Of a DNA stretch of 64,000 nucleotides, positions 36,390 through 47,497 are shown one piece after another. The notes under the pieces are model-generated. The model was not told where the DNA came from. It did no database searches and saw only the letters and a list, made by a program, of their open reading frames with translations. This DNA is from Burkholderia sp. FERM BP-3421 (GTDB lineage: Bacteria > Pseudomonadota > Gammaproteobacteria > Burkholderiales > Burkholderiaceae), in assembly GCF_028657905.1 (NCBI RefSeq), contig NZ_CP117781.1, forward strand, positions 2,666,001 through 2,730,000, read 5' to 3'. Positions within the stretch are counted from its first letter, which is position 1, and the number at the start of each line of letters is the position of its first letter. The position numbers and the translations under genes are program-made.

Positions 36390-36998
36390 TCAAGCGCGGC
36401 GACCTGAGCGGCGTGCGCGCCACGCAGCCCAGGCCGCCCCTGTCAGCAGCCCCGCGACGTGCCCCTGCGCGATCACCGGCCCGCCGAGCCACGTCGCTTC
36501 CGCGCGCGGCGTGCCGGCGACGAGCTGCCAGCCGACCCGCGCGACGATCGCGAGCGGCGCCAACCACAGCACGGGATCACGACGCGCATACGGCCACAGC
36601 GCGAGCATCGCGAGGCCGTACACGACGCCCGACAGCCCGACATAGCGCGCCACCTCCGGCGCGCCGAGCCATAGCAGCGTCCCGCAGCCCGCGGCCAGCC
36701 CGCCGAGCGTCACGAACGCGCGGCCGCGCGCGGCGAGCACGCTCGCGCACAGCGCGACGCAAGCGACGTTGAGCAGGCAGTGCGCCCAGCCCAGATGCAC
36801 GAAATGCCCGGTGACGAGCCGCCAGACCTCGCCCGTCGCGATCGCGACGCGGTCATAGGCGAGCGCATCCCGCACCCGCGCGGGCAGCGCCTGCAGCATG
36901 ATCGGCAGCAGCGCCGCGACGCCCCAGCCCGCGCGCGGCGCAAGCCAGGTCGAGGCGACGGCGTCGGCATCGACGGGCGGGAGCAAGGAACGATTCAT
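36390..36998 (-). CDS. rrtA: Rhombosortase (rhomboid-family GlyGly-CTERM protease)
   Basis: A 202-residue six-helix intramembrane serine protease. Conserved features are GEVWRLVTGHFVHLGWAHCLLN (residues 56-77), the catalytic serine Ser123 in YVGLSGVVYG and the catalytic His180 in AQGHVAGLLTG. The short length and the GHFVHLxWxH block match the rhombosortase branch of rhomboids rather than GlpG. Rhombosortases process proteins carrying a GlyGly-CTERM tail, and the divergently transcribed neighbour has one. The ATG at 36996-36998 has no strong ribosome-binding site. Subfamily assignment rests on the motifs and the neighbour. Confidence 0.82.
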   Translation of the reverse strand: MNRSLLPPVDADAVASTWLAPRAGWGVAALLPIMLQALPARVRDALAYDRVAIATGEVWRLVTGHFVHLGWAHCLLNVACVALCASVLAARGRAFVTLGGLAAGCGTLLWLGAPEVARYVGLSGVVYGLAMLALWPYARRDPVLWLAPLAIVARVGWQLVAGTPRAEATWLGGPVIAQGHVAGLLTGAAWAAWRARRSGRRA

Positions 36999-37106
36999 GT
37001 GCGCGCAGGAAAACATGGCCGAATGACCGGTTGATGTCCGAATCTTACATACGCCTGTCATCATGCTTTCCTAGTCTTTCGGAATGCCCACTCATCGGAC
37101 CCGCCC

Positions 37107-39026
<1,920 letters not shown>

Positions 39027-39161
39027 CGCGCGGCCGGGCTGCGTTTGATTGGGCTGCATTTGGCCGGATCACACTTGATCAAGTCACGCTTGATCAGGCC
39101 GCGCTTAGTTGGGGCCCGCTTGACCGGTCCGCGCCCGGCCCCTCCCGGCGCGTCACGCTCG

Positions 39162-40241
39162 TCACGCGCGCGGCAGCATCAACGTGAAGGTGCTGCCCGC
39201 GTCTTCCGCACTCTCGACGAGCAGGTCGCCGCCGTGCGATTCGGCCACGAGGCGCGCGACATACAGCCCGATCCCGCTGCCGCTCTTCTTGGTCGAATAG
39301 TGCAGGCGGAAGATGTCGTCGAGCATCTCGGCGGGCATGCCCTTGCCCGTGTCGGCGATCTCGACCGTCGCGCTGGCGTCGGTCGACGCGGTCGTCACGG
39401 TCAGCGTGCCGCCCTCCGGCATCGCCTCGATCGCGTTGTTGAGGATGTTCAGCACCGCCTGCTTCAGCCGGTCCGGATAGCCGTTGACCCAGATCGCGTC
39501 GCTGCCGAGCCGGTTCACGGGCTTCACGCCGCGCGACTCCGCATACGGATGAACCAGCTTCGTCACCTGCTCGACCAGCAGCACCAGATCGAACGAGGTC
39601 TGCTGGCTGACGGGCGGCCGGGTTTCCTCGATCAGTTCGTTCAGGAGTCCGTTCAGGCGCTTCAGCTCGCTGACGATCACGTCGACGTGCTCGCGCGCCG
39701 GCCCGGTGTCGCCGCCGCTCTCGTCAAGCGCCGTCTGCAGCAGATGGCAGTTCAGCGACAGCGCATTGAGCGGCGCGCGGATCTCGTGGGTGGCCGACGC
39801 GAAGCGCTTGACCAGGTTGCGCATCTGCGACGCCTGCACGAGGTCCGCTTCGAGGATGTCGCCCGCGTGCTTGGCCTTCAGCAGCACGAGGAAGCCGTTG
39901 CCGTCGTCCTCGTCGAGCCGGTAGGCCTCCACGCGCAGCGGGATCGGCTGGTCGTCGTGCCGGCCCACCAGTTGCGCGCGCAACGGCGCGCCGCCGCTCT
40001 CCATCGCGACCAGCCGCCCGCGCAGCTCGTCCGACAGGCAGGCGGACCACGCGTCGGCCGCATCCGCCTCGCCGCGCGCGCCGATCAGATCGAGCGCGGC
40101 GGGATTCGCGAACTCGACCTCCGCGTGCTCGTCGAGCAGCATCGCGCCGACATTGAGCACCTGGCTCAGCGCCGAGAAGCGGCCGCGGATCGAGCGGCTC
40201 GGGTTGCGCCACAACGCGGTGGATTCAGGCTTGCCGGTCAT
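39162..40241 (-). CDS. Soluble PAS-type sensor histidine kinase
   Basis: A 359-residue kinase without membrane segments. A PAS-like sensor (residues ~25-125) precedes the dimerisation domain with His152 in FASATHEIRAPLNAL. The ATP-binding domain follows with N-box LNILNNAIEAMPEGG, G1 EIADTGKGMP and G2 SGSGIGLYVARLVAESHGG. Its ATG overlaps the stop of the response regulator gene as ATGA, so the two are translationally coupled. The signal is cytoplasmic and unknown. The cognate partner is the sigma54 activator encoded just upstream. Confidence 0.92.
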   Translation of the reverse strand: MTGKPESTALWRNPSRSIRGRFSALSQVLNVGAMLLDEHAEVEFANPAALDLIGARGEADAADAWSACLSDELRGRLVAMESGGAPLRAQLVGRHDDQPIPLRVEAYRLDEDDGNGFLVLLKAKHAGDILEADLVQASQMRNLVKRFASATHEIRAPLNALSLNCHLLQTALDESGGDTGPAREHVDVIVSELKRLNGLLNELIEETRPPVSQQTSFDLVLLVEQVTKLVHPYAESRGVKPVNRLGSDAIWVNGYPDRLKQAVLNILNNAIEAMPEGGTLTVTTASTDASATVEIADTGKGMPAEMLDDIFRLHYSTKKSGSGIGLYVARLVAESHGGDLLVESAEDAGSTFTLMLPRA

Positions 40242-41614
40242 TCCCGTGATTCCAGGTCGAAGCTCTTGAGCTTGTTGTAGAGGGTCTTCACGCTGATCCC
40301 GAGCATCGACGCGGCGCGCGTGCGCACCCCGTCGGACGCCGCCATCGCCGCCTCGATCAGCTGCCGCTCGGCATCCGCGAGCGGCGTGCCGGCCGGAATC
40401 AGCGCGGCGTTCGCGGGCATCGCGGCCGGCGCGGCCGTCGTCTCGGGCGCGAGGTTCGTCGGATCGAACTCGATCGCCTCGATCACCTCGTCGGCGAGGA
40501 TGTACGCGCGCTGCACGATGTTGCGCAACTCGCGCACGTTGCCGGGCCAGCCATGCGTCGCGAGCCGCGCGAGCGCCGTCGCCGAGAAATGCTTCGTGGT
40601 GCGTTCGGTCTCGTTGAGCATGTCGAGGAAACGCTGCGCGAGCAGCGCGAGGTCGTCGCCACGCGCGCGCAGCGGCGGCAGCAGCACCGGAAACGTGTTG
40701 AGGCGGTGATACAGGTCGAGCCGCAGCACGTTGTCGCGCACCGCGCGCTCGGGCTCGCGGTTGGTCGCCGAGATCAGCCGGAAATCCGCGTTCAGCGTCT
40801 CCTTGCCGCCGACCCGGTGGAACGTGCGGGTTTCGAGGATGCGCAGCAGCTTGACCTGCTGGTCGGCCGGCATCTCGGTGATTTCATCAAGAAACAGCGT
40901 GCCGCCCGCCGCCTGCTCGAACAGGCCGGCGTGCGCGTGGGTCGCGCCGGTGAACGCGCCGCGCTCGTGGCCGAACAGCGCGCTCTCGATCAGGTTCGCG
41001 GCGATCGCGCCGCAGTTCAGCGCGACGAACGGCCCCTTCGCGCGGCGGCTCAGCTGATGCACGGTGCGCGCGGCCACTTCCTTGCCAGTGCCGCTCTCGC
41101 CGCAGATGAACACGTTCGCCTCGGTCGGCGCGACCCGGCCCAGGTGGTCGTAGACCTTCTGCATCGCGGGCGAGCGGCCCACCATCTCGCCGAAGCGCCC
41201 CATGTCGCGCAATGTGCGGCGCAGGGTCTCGACCTCGGCATGCAGGTCGCCCGTGCGCGGTACGCGCGCGAGCAGATTGCGCAGCCGCGTGACGTCCACC
41301 GGCTTGTCGAGGTAGTCCCACACGCCGAGCCGCAGGCTCTCGACCGCGGTCTCGAGCGTCGCATTGCCGGTCATCACGACCACCGGCACGCTGCGCCCCG
41401 GCGCGAACTCGGGCAATTCGGGCAACAGGTCGAGGCCCAGCCCGTCGGGCAGGTTCACGTCGACCAGCACGATGTCGGGCACGGTCTTGTTCAGGCATGC
41501 GCGCGCCTGGGCGAGGTCGGCGGCTTCGTCGGTCGAGAAGCCGTCTTTCTGCGCGATGCGCGTGAGCGCGCGCAGGCTGTTCGGATCGTCTTCGATGATG
41601 AGGGCGTGAGGCAT
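40238..41614 (-). CDS. NtrC-family sigma54-dependent response regulator
   Basis: A 458-residue activator. The receiver domain has the phosphoacceptor Asp52 in DIVLVDVNLP. The AAA+ domain carries Walker A GESGTGKE, the intact sigma54-contact loop GAFTGA and GGTLFLDEITEMP. The C-terminal Fis-type helix-turn-helix is GVRTRAASMLGISVKTLYNKL. The ATG at 41612-41614 gives MPHALIIEDD. It is encoded upstream of its kinase with a four-base overlap. A sigma54-type promoter lies in the divergent direction at 41940-41954, so the DUF883 gene is a likely target. Confidence 0.94.
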   Translation of the reverse strand: MPHALIIEDDPNSLRALTRIAQKDGFSTDEAADLAQARACLNKTVPDIVLVDVNLPDGLGLDLLPELPEFAPGRSVPVVVMTGNATLETAVESLRLGVWDYLDKPVDVTRLRNLLARVPRTGDLHAEVETLRRTLRDMGRFGEMVGRSPAMQKVYDHLGRVAPTEANVFICGESGTGKEVAARTVHQLSRRAKGPFVALNCGAIAANLIESALFGHERGAFTGATHAHAGLFEQAAGGTLFLDEITEMPADQQVKLLRILETRTFHRVGGKETLNADFRLISATNREPERAVRDNVLRLDLYHRLNTFPVLLPPLRARGDDLALLAQRFLDMLNETERTTKHFSATALARLATHGWPGNVRELRNIVQRAYILADEVIEAIEFDPTNLAPETTAAPAAMPANAALIPAGTPLADAERQLIEAAMAASDGVRTRAASMLGISVKTLYNKLKSFDLESRE

Positions 41615-41920
41615 GGGCGTGAAAGTCAGGCTCGGGTTCGTCGAGCGCGGGCGACGGTCGCCCGCGCGGAAACATCGGCAGAAGCACGACGGATGCCAGC
41701 CCCGCTCTCCGCCGTGCGCCGAAGGTAGCATGGAACCCGCCCGGGCTCGCGTGCGCGTCGGCGCGCCGTTCCCATGCGGCCCGCCCAGGCCGCCGCCCCC
41801 CGGACAGAGTTACCGGCACGAAACGCCCGGCCCCCGGCAAGATTTTCCAGCCCGTACGCCCCCCCACATTTCCTGACATTTTGTTTCATCTGGCCGCGCG
41901 CCTTGCGGTACAAGGGTTTC

Positions 41921-41933
41921 CGCGCATTGCGCG
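41921..41933. promoter_or_regulatory. Palindrome CGCGCA-T-TGCGCG next to sigma54 promoter
   Basis: A perfect 13-bp dyad a few bases upstream of the -24 element. It could be a binding site for the divergent response regulator, although activators usually bind further upstream, so the position is unusual. Confidence 0.3.
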
Positions 41934-41939
41934 AAGGCT

Positions 41940-41954
41940 TGGCATGGCGCTTGC
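41940..41954 (+). promoter_or_regulatory. Sigma54 (RpoN) promoter, TGGCATG-N4-TTGC
   Basis: TGGCATG GCGC TTGC differs from the sigma54 consensus TGGCACG-N4-TTGC at one position and keeps the invariant GG and GC with correct spacing. It points toward the DUF883 gene, whose ATG is 86 bp downstream. Expected transcription start is near 41966. The adjacent divergent gene encodes a sigma54 activator, which supports the call. Confidence 0.72.
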
Positions 41955-42040
41955 GAAACTTGCCGCGGAAATGCGACTCCCAAGGTACGGAGTCCGCCAG
42001 TCATCCTGATCTCACTCACTATCCAGGGAGCACGAACATC

Positions 42041-42427
42041 ATGGCACTTACCGACAGCGTCGAACACAAGCTGGACCGCGGCTTGTCCGAGGTCCGCCGC
42101 ACCGGCCGCCGGGTCGCGCGCAGCACCCGCTCCGCCGCCCGCGACCTGCACGCCGACGTGAAGGACGACATGCGCTCGCTCGTCGACGAACTGGACGGCC
42201 TGCTCAAGGACGGCAACGACGGCGATCTCGCCGCGCTGCGCAAGCGCCTGCAGGGCCGCCTCGACGAGGCGCGCGGCACGCTCGAGGACGCCGCCGACGG
42301 CGCATCGTACCGGCTGCGCGAATCGGCCGAGCGGGTCTCGCAGGTGGTGCGCGAGAACCCGTGGCAGACCGCCGGCGCGGTTGCCGGCCTTGCTTTCATC
42401 GCCGGCCTGCTGCTCGCGCGCCGCTGA
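42041..42427 (+). CDS. DUF883 / ElaB-YqjD family membrane-anchored protein
   Basis: A 128-residue protein of the ElaB/YqjD (DUF883) family. A charged helical N-terminal region (residues ~1-95, with LDRGLSEVRRTGRRVARSTR and LRKRLQGRLDEARGTLED) likely forms coiled coils. A C-terminal membrane anchor reads PWQTAGAVAGLAFIAGLLLARR. The start at 42041 follows CCAGGGAG. E. coli members bind stationary-phase ribosomes at the inner membrane. It is preceded by a sigma54-type promoter and followed 73 bp later by a SYLF-domain lipoprotein gene, so it may be part of an envelope-stress or growth-phase response. Confidence 0.9.
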   Translation: MALTDSVEHKLDRGLSEVRRTGRRVARSTRSAARDLHADVKDDMRSLVDELDGLLKDGNDGDLAALRKRLQGRLDEARGTLEDAADGASYRLRESAERVSQVVRENPWQTAGAVAGLAFIAGLLLARR

Positions 42428-42500
42428 TCGGCGGCGCGGCCGCGCACGGTCGCGCGCCTTACCGAATTCCAACCCGCACGACAAACGAAGGAGAAAAAAC

Positions 42501-43085
42501 ATGCGTCAAGCTCTTGTGATGAAGGCCGCCACGGCCCTGGTACTGGGCAGCCTCGCACTCGCCGGCTGCACCACCACGCCGGACAAGCCCGCGACCGCGT
42601 CGGCCGATGCCTCGACCCGCCAGTCGATCAACGCGAGCGTCGACGCGACGCTGTCGCGCCTGTATTCGACGGTGCCGGGTTCGCGTGAACTCGTCGCCAA
42701 GTCGCGCGGCGTGCTGGTGTTCCCGAGCGTGCTCCAGGCCGGCTTCATCGTCGGCGCGCAATCGGGCAACGGCGCGCTGCGCGTGGGCGGCGGCACCGTC
42801 GGCTACTACAACACGTCGTCGCTGTCGGTCGGCCTGCAGGCGGGCGCGCAGTCGAAGGCGGTGATCTTCCTGTTCATGACGCAGGACGCGCTCGACAAAT
42901 TCCGCAACTCGCAAGGCTGGTCGGCCGGCGGCGACGCCTCGGTGGCGCTCGTGAAGATGGGCGCGAACGGCGCGATCGACACCACCACGGCAACCGCGCC
43001 GGTCGAGGCGATCGTGCTGACCAATGCCGGCCTGATGGGCGACCTGTCCGTGAACGGCACCAAGGTCACGCGCCTGAAGCTGTAA
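42501..43085 (+). CDS. SYLF (Ysc84-like) domain lipoprotein
   Basis: A 194-residue lipoprotein with lipobox LAGC (Cys23). The body is the Ysc84/SYLF domain: RELVAKSRGVLVFPSVLQAGFIVGAQSGNG and NTSSLSVGLQAGAQSKAVIFLFMT. The family is associated with lipid binding. AAGGAG precedes the ATG at 42501. It is followed by a strong hairpin, so it is probably the last gene of the sigma54-controlled unit. Confidence 0.92.
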   Translation: MRQALVMKAATALVLGSLALAGCTTTPDKPATASADASTRQSINASVDATLSRLYSTVPGSRELVAKSRGVLVFPSVLQAGFIVGAQSGNGALRVGGGTVGYYNTSSLSVGLQAGAQSKAVIFLFMTQDALDKFRNSQGWSAGGDASVALVKMGANGAIDTTTATAPVEAIVLTNAGLMGDLSVNGTKVTRLKL

Positions 43086-43108
43086 GCGCGGCGCGCCCTC
43101 GCCCCACC

Positions 43109-43140
43109 CGAAACGCCGCGGCGCCCGCCGCGGCGTTTCG
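43109..43140 (+). terminator. Strong hairpin terminator after SYLF gene
   Basis: Perfect 15-bp arms CGAAACGCCGCGGCG and CGCCGCGGCGTTTCG with a 2-base loop, 24 bp after the stop. The T-tract is only within the stem end (GTTTCG), so termination may be Rho-assisted. Confidence 0.6.
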
Positions 43141-43251
43141 CATGATGGCGCCGCCCCTATCACGCGGGCGGCGTTGCAGGCATACTCCGGGCATTGTGCG
43201 GCGCCCGCCCGGCCGGGGGCCGCGCCGCTCACCCTTTCTGCAGAGCACACT

Positions 43252-44310
43252 ATGGATAGCGGAACCGTACACCAAAAATTCTTTCACCTTCTGCTGTTCG
43301 TCGCCACGATCGGGCTGTGCTGGATCCTGCTGCCGTTCTTCGGCGCGATCTTCTGGGGCACCATCCTGGCGATCCTGTTCCAGCCGGTCCAGCGCTGGCT
43401 CGCCGCGCGCTTCGGCAAGCGCCGCAATCTCGCCGCGCTGGCCACCCTGCTGCTGATCATCCTGATCGTGATCCTGCCGCTCGTGTTCGTGGTCGGCACG
43501 CTGGTGCAGGAAATCGCCTATGCGTACCAGCAGGTCAAGGACATCCAGCCGAACCTCACGCAATATTTCAAGGAAGCGATGCATGCGCTGCCGCACTCGG
43601 TGCAGCGCATCCTCGGCAACTACGGGCTGGCCGACATCCCGAGCATCCAGAAGAAGCTGACGGACGGCGCGGCCGCGATCAGCCAGTTCGTCGCCACGCA
43701 GGCGCTCAGCATCGGCCAGAACACCTTCCAGTTCGTCGTGAGCTTCGGCGTGATGCTGTACCTCGTGTTCTTCCTGCTGCGCGACGGCGGCGAGATCGGC
43801 CGCCGCGTGCGCCGCGCGCTGCCGCTCGACGAAGAGCACAAGCAGCACCTGCTGGCCAAGTTCACGACCGTCGTGCGCGCGACCGTGAAGGGCAACATCG
43901 CGGTCGCGCTCGTGCAGGGCGCGCTCGGCGGGCTGATCTTCTGGATCCTCGGGATCCAGGGCGTGATCCTGTGGGGCTCGCTGATGGCCTTCCTGTCGCT
44001 GCTGCCCGCGATCGGCGCGGGCCTCGTGTGGGTGCCCGCCGCGCTGTACTTCCTGATGGCGGGCGAAGTGTGGAAGTGCGTGATCCTGGTCGCGTTCTGC
44101 GTGGGCGTGATCGGGCTCGTCGACAACCTGCTGCGCCCGATCCTGGTCGGCAAGGACACCAAGATGCCCGACTGGGTCGTGCTGATCTCGACGCTCGGCG
44201 GCATGGCGCTGTTCGGCATCAACGGCTTCGTGATCGGGCCGCTCGTCGCCGCGCTGTTCATGGCGAGCTGGGATCTGTTCGCGCGCGGCGAGGCCGACGA
44301 GGCGCGCTGA
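43252..44310 (+). CDS. AI-2E family transporter (PerM/YdiK-like)
   Basis: A 352-residue polytopic inner-membrane protein with about eight transmembrane helices. Conserved family segments include PFFGAIFWGTILAILFQPVQ near the N-terminus, MLYLVFFLLRDGGEIGRRV and DNLLRPILVGKDTKMPDWVVLIS in the C-terminal half. Members include exporters of quorum-sensing molecules, Na+/H+ antiporters and permeases, so the substrate is unknown. The ATG at 43252 begins MDSGTVHQKFFHLLLF. It follows the terminator of the SYLF gene and seems monocistronic. Confidence 0.9.
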   Translation: MDSGTVHQKFFHLLLFVATIGLCWILLPFFGAIFWGTILAILFQPVQRWLAARFGKRRNLAALATLLLIILIVILPLVFVVGTLVQEIAYAYQQVKDIQPNLTQYFKEAMHALPHSVQRILGNYGLADIPSIQKKLTDGAAAISQFVATQALSIGQNTFQFVVSFGVMLYLVFFLLRDGGEIGRRVRRALPLDEEHKQHLLAKFTTVVRATVKGNIAVALVQGALGGLIFWILGIQGVILWGSLMAFLSLLPAIGAGLVWVPAALYFLMAGEVWKCVILVAFCVGVIGLVDNLLRPILVGKDTKMPDWVVLISTLGGMALFGINGFVIGPLVAALFMASWDLFARGEADEAR

Positions 44311-44336
44311 ACGCGCATCGCGGCGCCGCGCGCGCG

Positions 44337-44765
44337 TCATTCGAACGTGAAGCGCAGGGCCTTGACGATCGTCTCCTTGCCCCACGTGAACGAGCAGACC
44401 CGGCCGGTTTCGAGGCTGACCGTCTCGCCGCCCTTGGTCTGGGTCTCGCTGACCGGCGTGCAGCCGCCCGCGATCGTGACGGTGGGCGTGCCCTGCTTCG
44501 ACAGCGGGAATTCGACGCCCGCATCCTCGGGCACCGTGTGCGTGAGCGACACTTTCTCGATGTAGTCGTCGGGCAGCATCAGCAGCGGCGCGTTGTCGAC
44601 CCACAGCGTGTAGTAGTCGTGCTGGAACGGCGTCTGCTCGATGCAGATTTTCGACGTATGCGCGCCGATCGTCTGCGACTGGCACAGCGGCGCGGCCGCG
44701 CACCACGAACCGCCGACCAGCAGCGCGGCGCCCGCGACGCCGCGGGTGAAGGAAAGAACAGTCAT
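44337..44765 (-). CDS. Small secreted protein of unknown function
   Basis: A 142-residue protein with a signal peptide (MTVLSFTRGVAGAALLVGGSWCAAA). The mature part has several Cys residues (LCQSQTIGAHTSKICIEQ, GGCTPVSETQ, GRVCSFTW), likely disulfide-bonded in the periplasm. I do not recognise a family. The ATG at 44763-44765 has GGGGGG upstream. It is convergent with the AI-2E transporter gene and downstream of the TonB receptor gene on the same strand. Confidence 0.75.
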   Translation of the reverse strand: MTVLSFTRGVAGAALLVGGSWCAAAPLCQSQTIGAHTSKICIEQTPFQHDYYTLWVDNAPLLMLPDDYIEKVSLTHTVPEDAGVEFPLSKQGTPTVTIAGGCTPVSETQTKGGETVSLETGRVCSFTWGKETIVKALRFTFE

Positions 44766-45081
44766 GACGCCCCCCTCGAACAGGAATGTAGGAATATGTG
44801 CGGCGCGCGCGCCGGCGACGGCCGCACGGGATGGCGGCGGCGCGGCGCCTATCTTACAAACGAACGGGGCGAAACAGAAGGGGGCGGCGTCAGCGCGTGA
44901 CGAGCCGGATGCCGGCCTGCGAACGCCAAGAGGCGCACTTGCTTCAGCGGTAATGCCGACCGTCATGCCGGCGCAGGGCAATCGACTTCGCGGGCAAACA
45001 AGCGCTTCGAGGCGACGTGAAAAGCAGCCCCGGGCCGGAAACGGCCCCTCCCCACCGGAAAAGAGCCGCCCCGCCCGCCGC
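44766..45081. other. 316-bp gap, nothing seen
   Basis: Between the small secreted protein gene and the end of the TonB receptor gene. No frame with coding character and no convincing hairpin with a T-tract was seen. It presumably holds the promoter of the secreted protein gene. Confidence 0.45.
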
Positions 45082-47170
45082 TCAGAACGTCGTCCGCATC
45101 CCCACCATCACGCTGCGCCCGCCCTGCGGCGCGATATCCCGCACCACCGAACTCGCATAGCGAATCTCCTGATTGGTCAGGTTATCGCCGCGCACATACG
45201 CGAGCCACTGCGTCGGGCCCATCCGGAACTTGTAGGTCAGCACGAGCCCCAGCGACGTATAGCCGTCGGTCGGCAGATCATTCTCCGGCACCCGGTGCTG
45301 CGCCCACGCATGCGTGAGCTGCGCGCGCGCGCCGAACGGCCCGTAGCCGTAATCCGCGCTCAGCGACGCACGCAGCGGCGCGATGCGCGGCAAGGGGCTC
45401 GCCGGTTTCCGCGTTGCGCGCATGCGTGTAGTCGGCGCTGAGCCCGACATCGACGCGGTGCGCGCCCTTCTCGTACACCCGCCACTTGCCGTCCAGCTCC
45501 ACCCCGTAGAACTCCGCCCGCACGCCGCGATACACGGCCTCGCGCAGCGCATCGTCGGTGCCGGGCGTGACGACGTCGCCATCGTCGTCGACGAGACGCC
45601 CGGTGTTGTACTCGGTCAGGTAGTTGATGAACCGGTTGTAGAACACCCCGACGCTGCCGCGATTCGGACCGCTCGCATAGCGCAGCGACAGATCGGTCGA
45701 CACGGCCTTTTCCTTGCGCGCGTCCGGGTTGCCGATCAGGTACTGGCCGGTCGCGCCGTGCGGCCCGTTCGCATACAACTCGTAGAACGTCGGCGCGCGC
45801 TCCGTGTACGACACATTGCCCGCCACCGACCAGGCCGGCGCGAGCTTGTACAGCGCCCCCGCCGACAGGCTGCCCGCATTGAAGTCGCGCGAACGCGCCC
45901 CCGCGAAACGCGCGTTGCCGGCCGGCGTCGGATCGAGCTTCACGTGTTCGAGGCGCGCGCCCATGCTGAGCTTCAGCGCGTCGGTCGCCCGCCACTCCTC
46001 GAGGCCGAACAGCGCGACGTTGGTGGTCTGCGCGGTCGGCACGAGCGCCTCCTCGCCGAGCGCGGAAAACGTGTTCTGCGAGAGTTGCACGCCGATCGCG
46101 CCTTCCAGCGGCCCGAGCGGACGATGACGCGCCTCGATGCGCGCCTCGTAGCCGTGGTTGCGGAAGGTCGTGCCGGTCACGCCGTCGTCGATCTCCTTGT
46201 GCTGGTAGTTGGTGTACGCGAAATCGAACTTCAGCCGCGAGAACGGGCCGCTCAGGTTGCGCAGCTCCGATGCGAACGCGACGCGCTCCTGGCGCATCCG
46301 CAAACGGACATCGCTCTCGGCGACCGAGCCATAGTTCGATTCGAACCCGCTATACGACAAGCCCGCGTAACCGTCGGCCCAGGCGTACGAGCCGCCGACC
46401 GAACCGCCATGCCAGCGGCCGTCGCTGTTCGGGATGCTGCCCTCGGGCTGGTTCGCGTCCGGGCCGTCGAGCGCGCGCTGGCGCGCCGAGTGCGCGAAGC
46501 CGGGAATCCGCAGCTTGCTGGTCTCGCGGTCATACGCATCCGCGTGGAACGCGAAGCGGCCATTGCCGCCCTCGACCATCGCCGCGCCCGCGCGCGCGTT
46601 GTTCGCGCCGCCGTAGCTCGCGTCGAGCGCGCCGCTCACGCCTTGCAGCGCCTCGCGCGGAATCCGGTTGTCGATCGTGTTCACGACGCCGCCGACCGCA
46701 TTGCCGCCATACAGCAGCGCGGCCGGCCCGCGCACGATCTCGACCTTCTCGATGCTCAGCGGATCCTGCGGCACCGCGTGGTCGTACGACAGCGACGATG
46801 CATCGTAGGCGGCCACGCCGTTCTGCAGCAGCCGGATCCGGTCGCCGTCCATGCCGCGGATGATCGGGCGGCCGACCAGCGGGCCGTAGGTGGTCGTCGA
46901 GACGCCCGGCAAGCCGTTCAGCGTCTCGCCGAGCGAGTCGCCCCGACGCAGCGTGAGCGCATCGCCGGACACGGATGCGGTGGGCGCGATCAGGTCGGCG
47001 TCGCCGAGCGGGTTCGCGGTCACGAACACCGGCGCGAGCGTCGCGCGCGGCAACGCTGCCGCCTCGGCCGCAGCGGTCTGCTGAGCGTGCGCGAAACTCG
47101 CGATCAGCAGCAGTGAAAACGGAGGGAGTTTGCGTAACGAAGCAAGGTCGGGACGAGGGTGGTCGCGCAT
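45082..47170 (-). pseudogene. ZnuD-like TonB-dependent receptor, frameshifted near 45394-45397
   Basis: The 5' part encodes a signal peptide (LLLIASFAHA), a plug domain (VFVTANPLG, GETLNGLPGVSTTTYGPLVGRPIIRGMDGD, IEKVEIVRGPAALLYGGNAVGG) and most of the barrel. The frame then leaves the coding track at ETGEPLAAHRAAA. Removing one C from a C4 run (GGGG at 45394-45397 on the plus strand) restores ETGEPLPRIAPLRASLSADYGYG. The protein then continues to the terminal VGMRTTF with the C-terminal Phe. The plug is closest in pattern to ZnuD-type zinc/haem receptors. Zur-box-like sequences lie upstream. The shift may be real decay, slippage-mediated variation or an assembly error; the rest is intact. 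Confidence 0.85.
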
Positions 47171-47241
47171 CGCGGTGGTCGCTGTGGATGAATGGATCGG
47201 ACAGGACCGACGCGACATATCCCGGTGTCATTCTCGACACC

Positions 47242-47264
47242 GAAACGATATAACGTATCATATC
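47242..47264. promoter_or_regulatory. Zur-box-like operator upstream of TonB receptor
   Basis: Read on the minus strand, the 23-bp site starts GATATGATA and ends TATATCGTTTC. It matches the enterobacterial Zur box (GAAATGTTATA half-sites) at about 16 of 22 defined positions. It lies 72 bp before the chosen receptor start, a good place for zinc repression of a ZnuD-like receptor. Confidence 0.55.
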
Positions 47265-47339
47265 GAGCCCTGTTGCCTGCCTCATGCGCGCGCCGGCCGG
47301 CCGCTGAAAGCGATCCGTCGGCGCGCGAGTCTTGGCCTG

Positions 47340-47352
47340 GATATGTTATATC
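47340..47352. promoter_or_regulatory. Second Zur-like half-site GATATGTTATATC
   Basis: GATAT-GTT-ATATC is a dyad and shares GATATAAC-type sequence with the site at 47242-47264. It lies between the receptor and the divergent MFS gene and could serve either. Confidence 0.4.
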
Positions 47353-47497
47353 ATTTCAAATCCATCACCAATCCCTTACGGAACGTGCGTGTTCGATCCT
47401 CGTGCTGTGAGCCGCCTGTCAAAGACGGCCGGCGCGCGGCGGGGAGCGTGATACTGTCTGGCCCTCGAAATCCGACGTCCGCCTGACCGATTCACGC

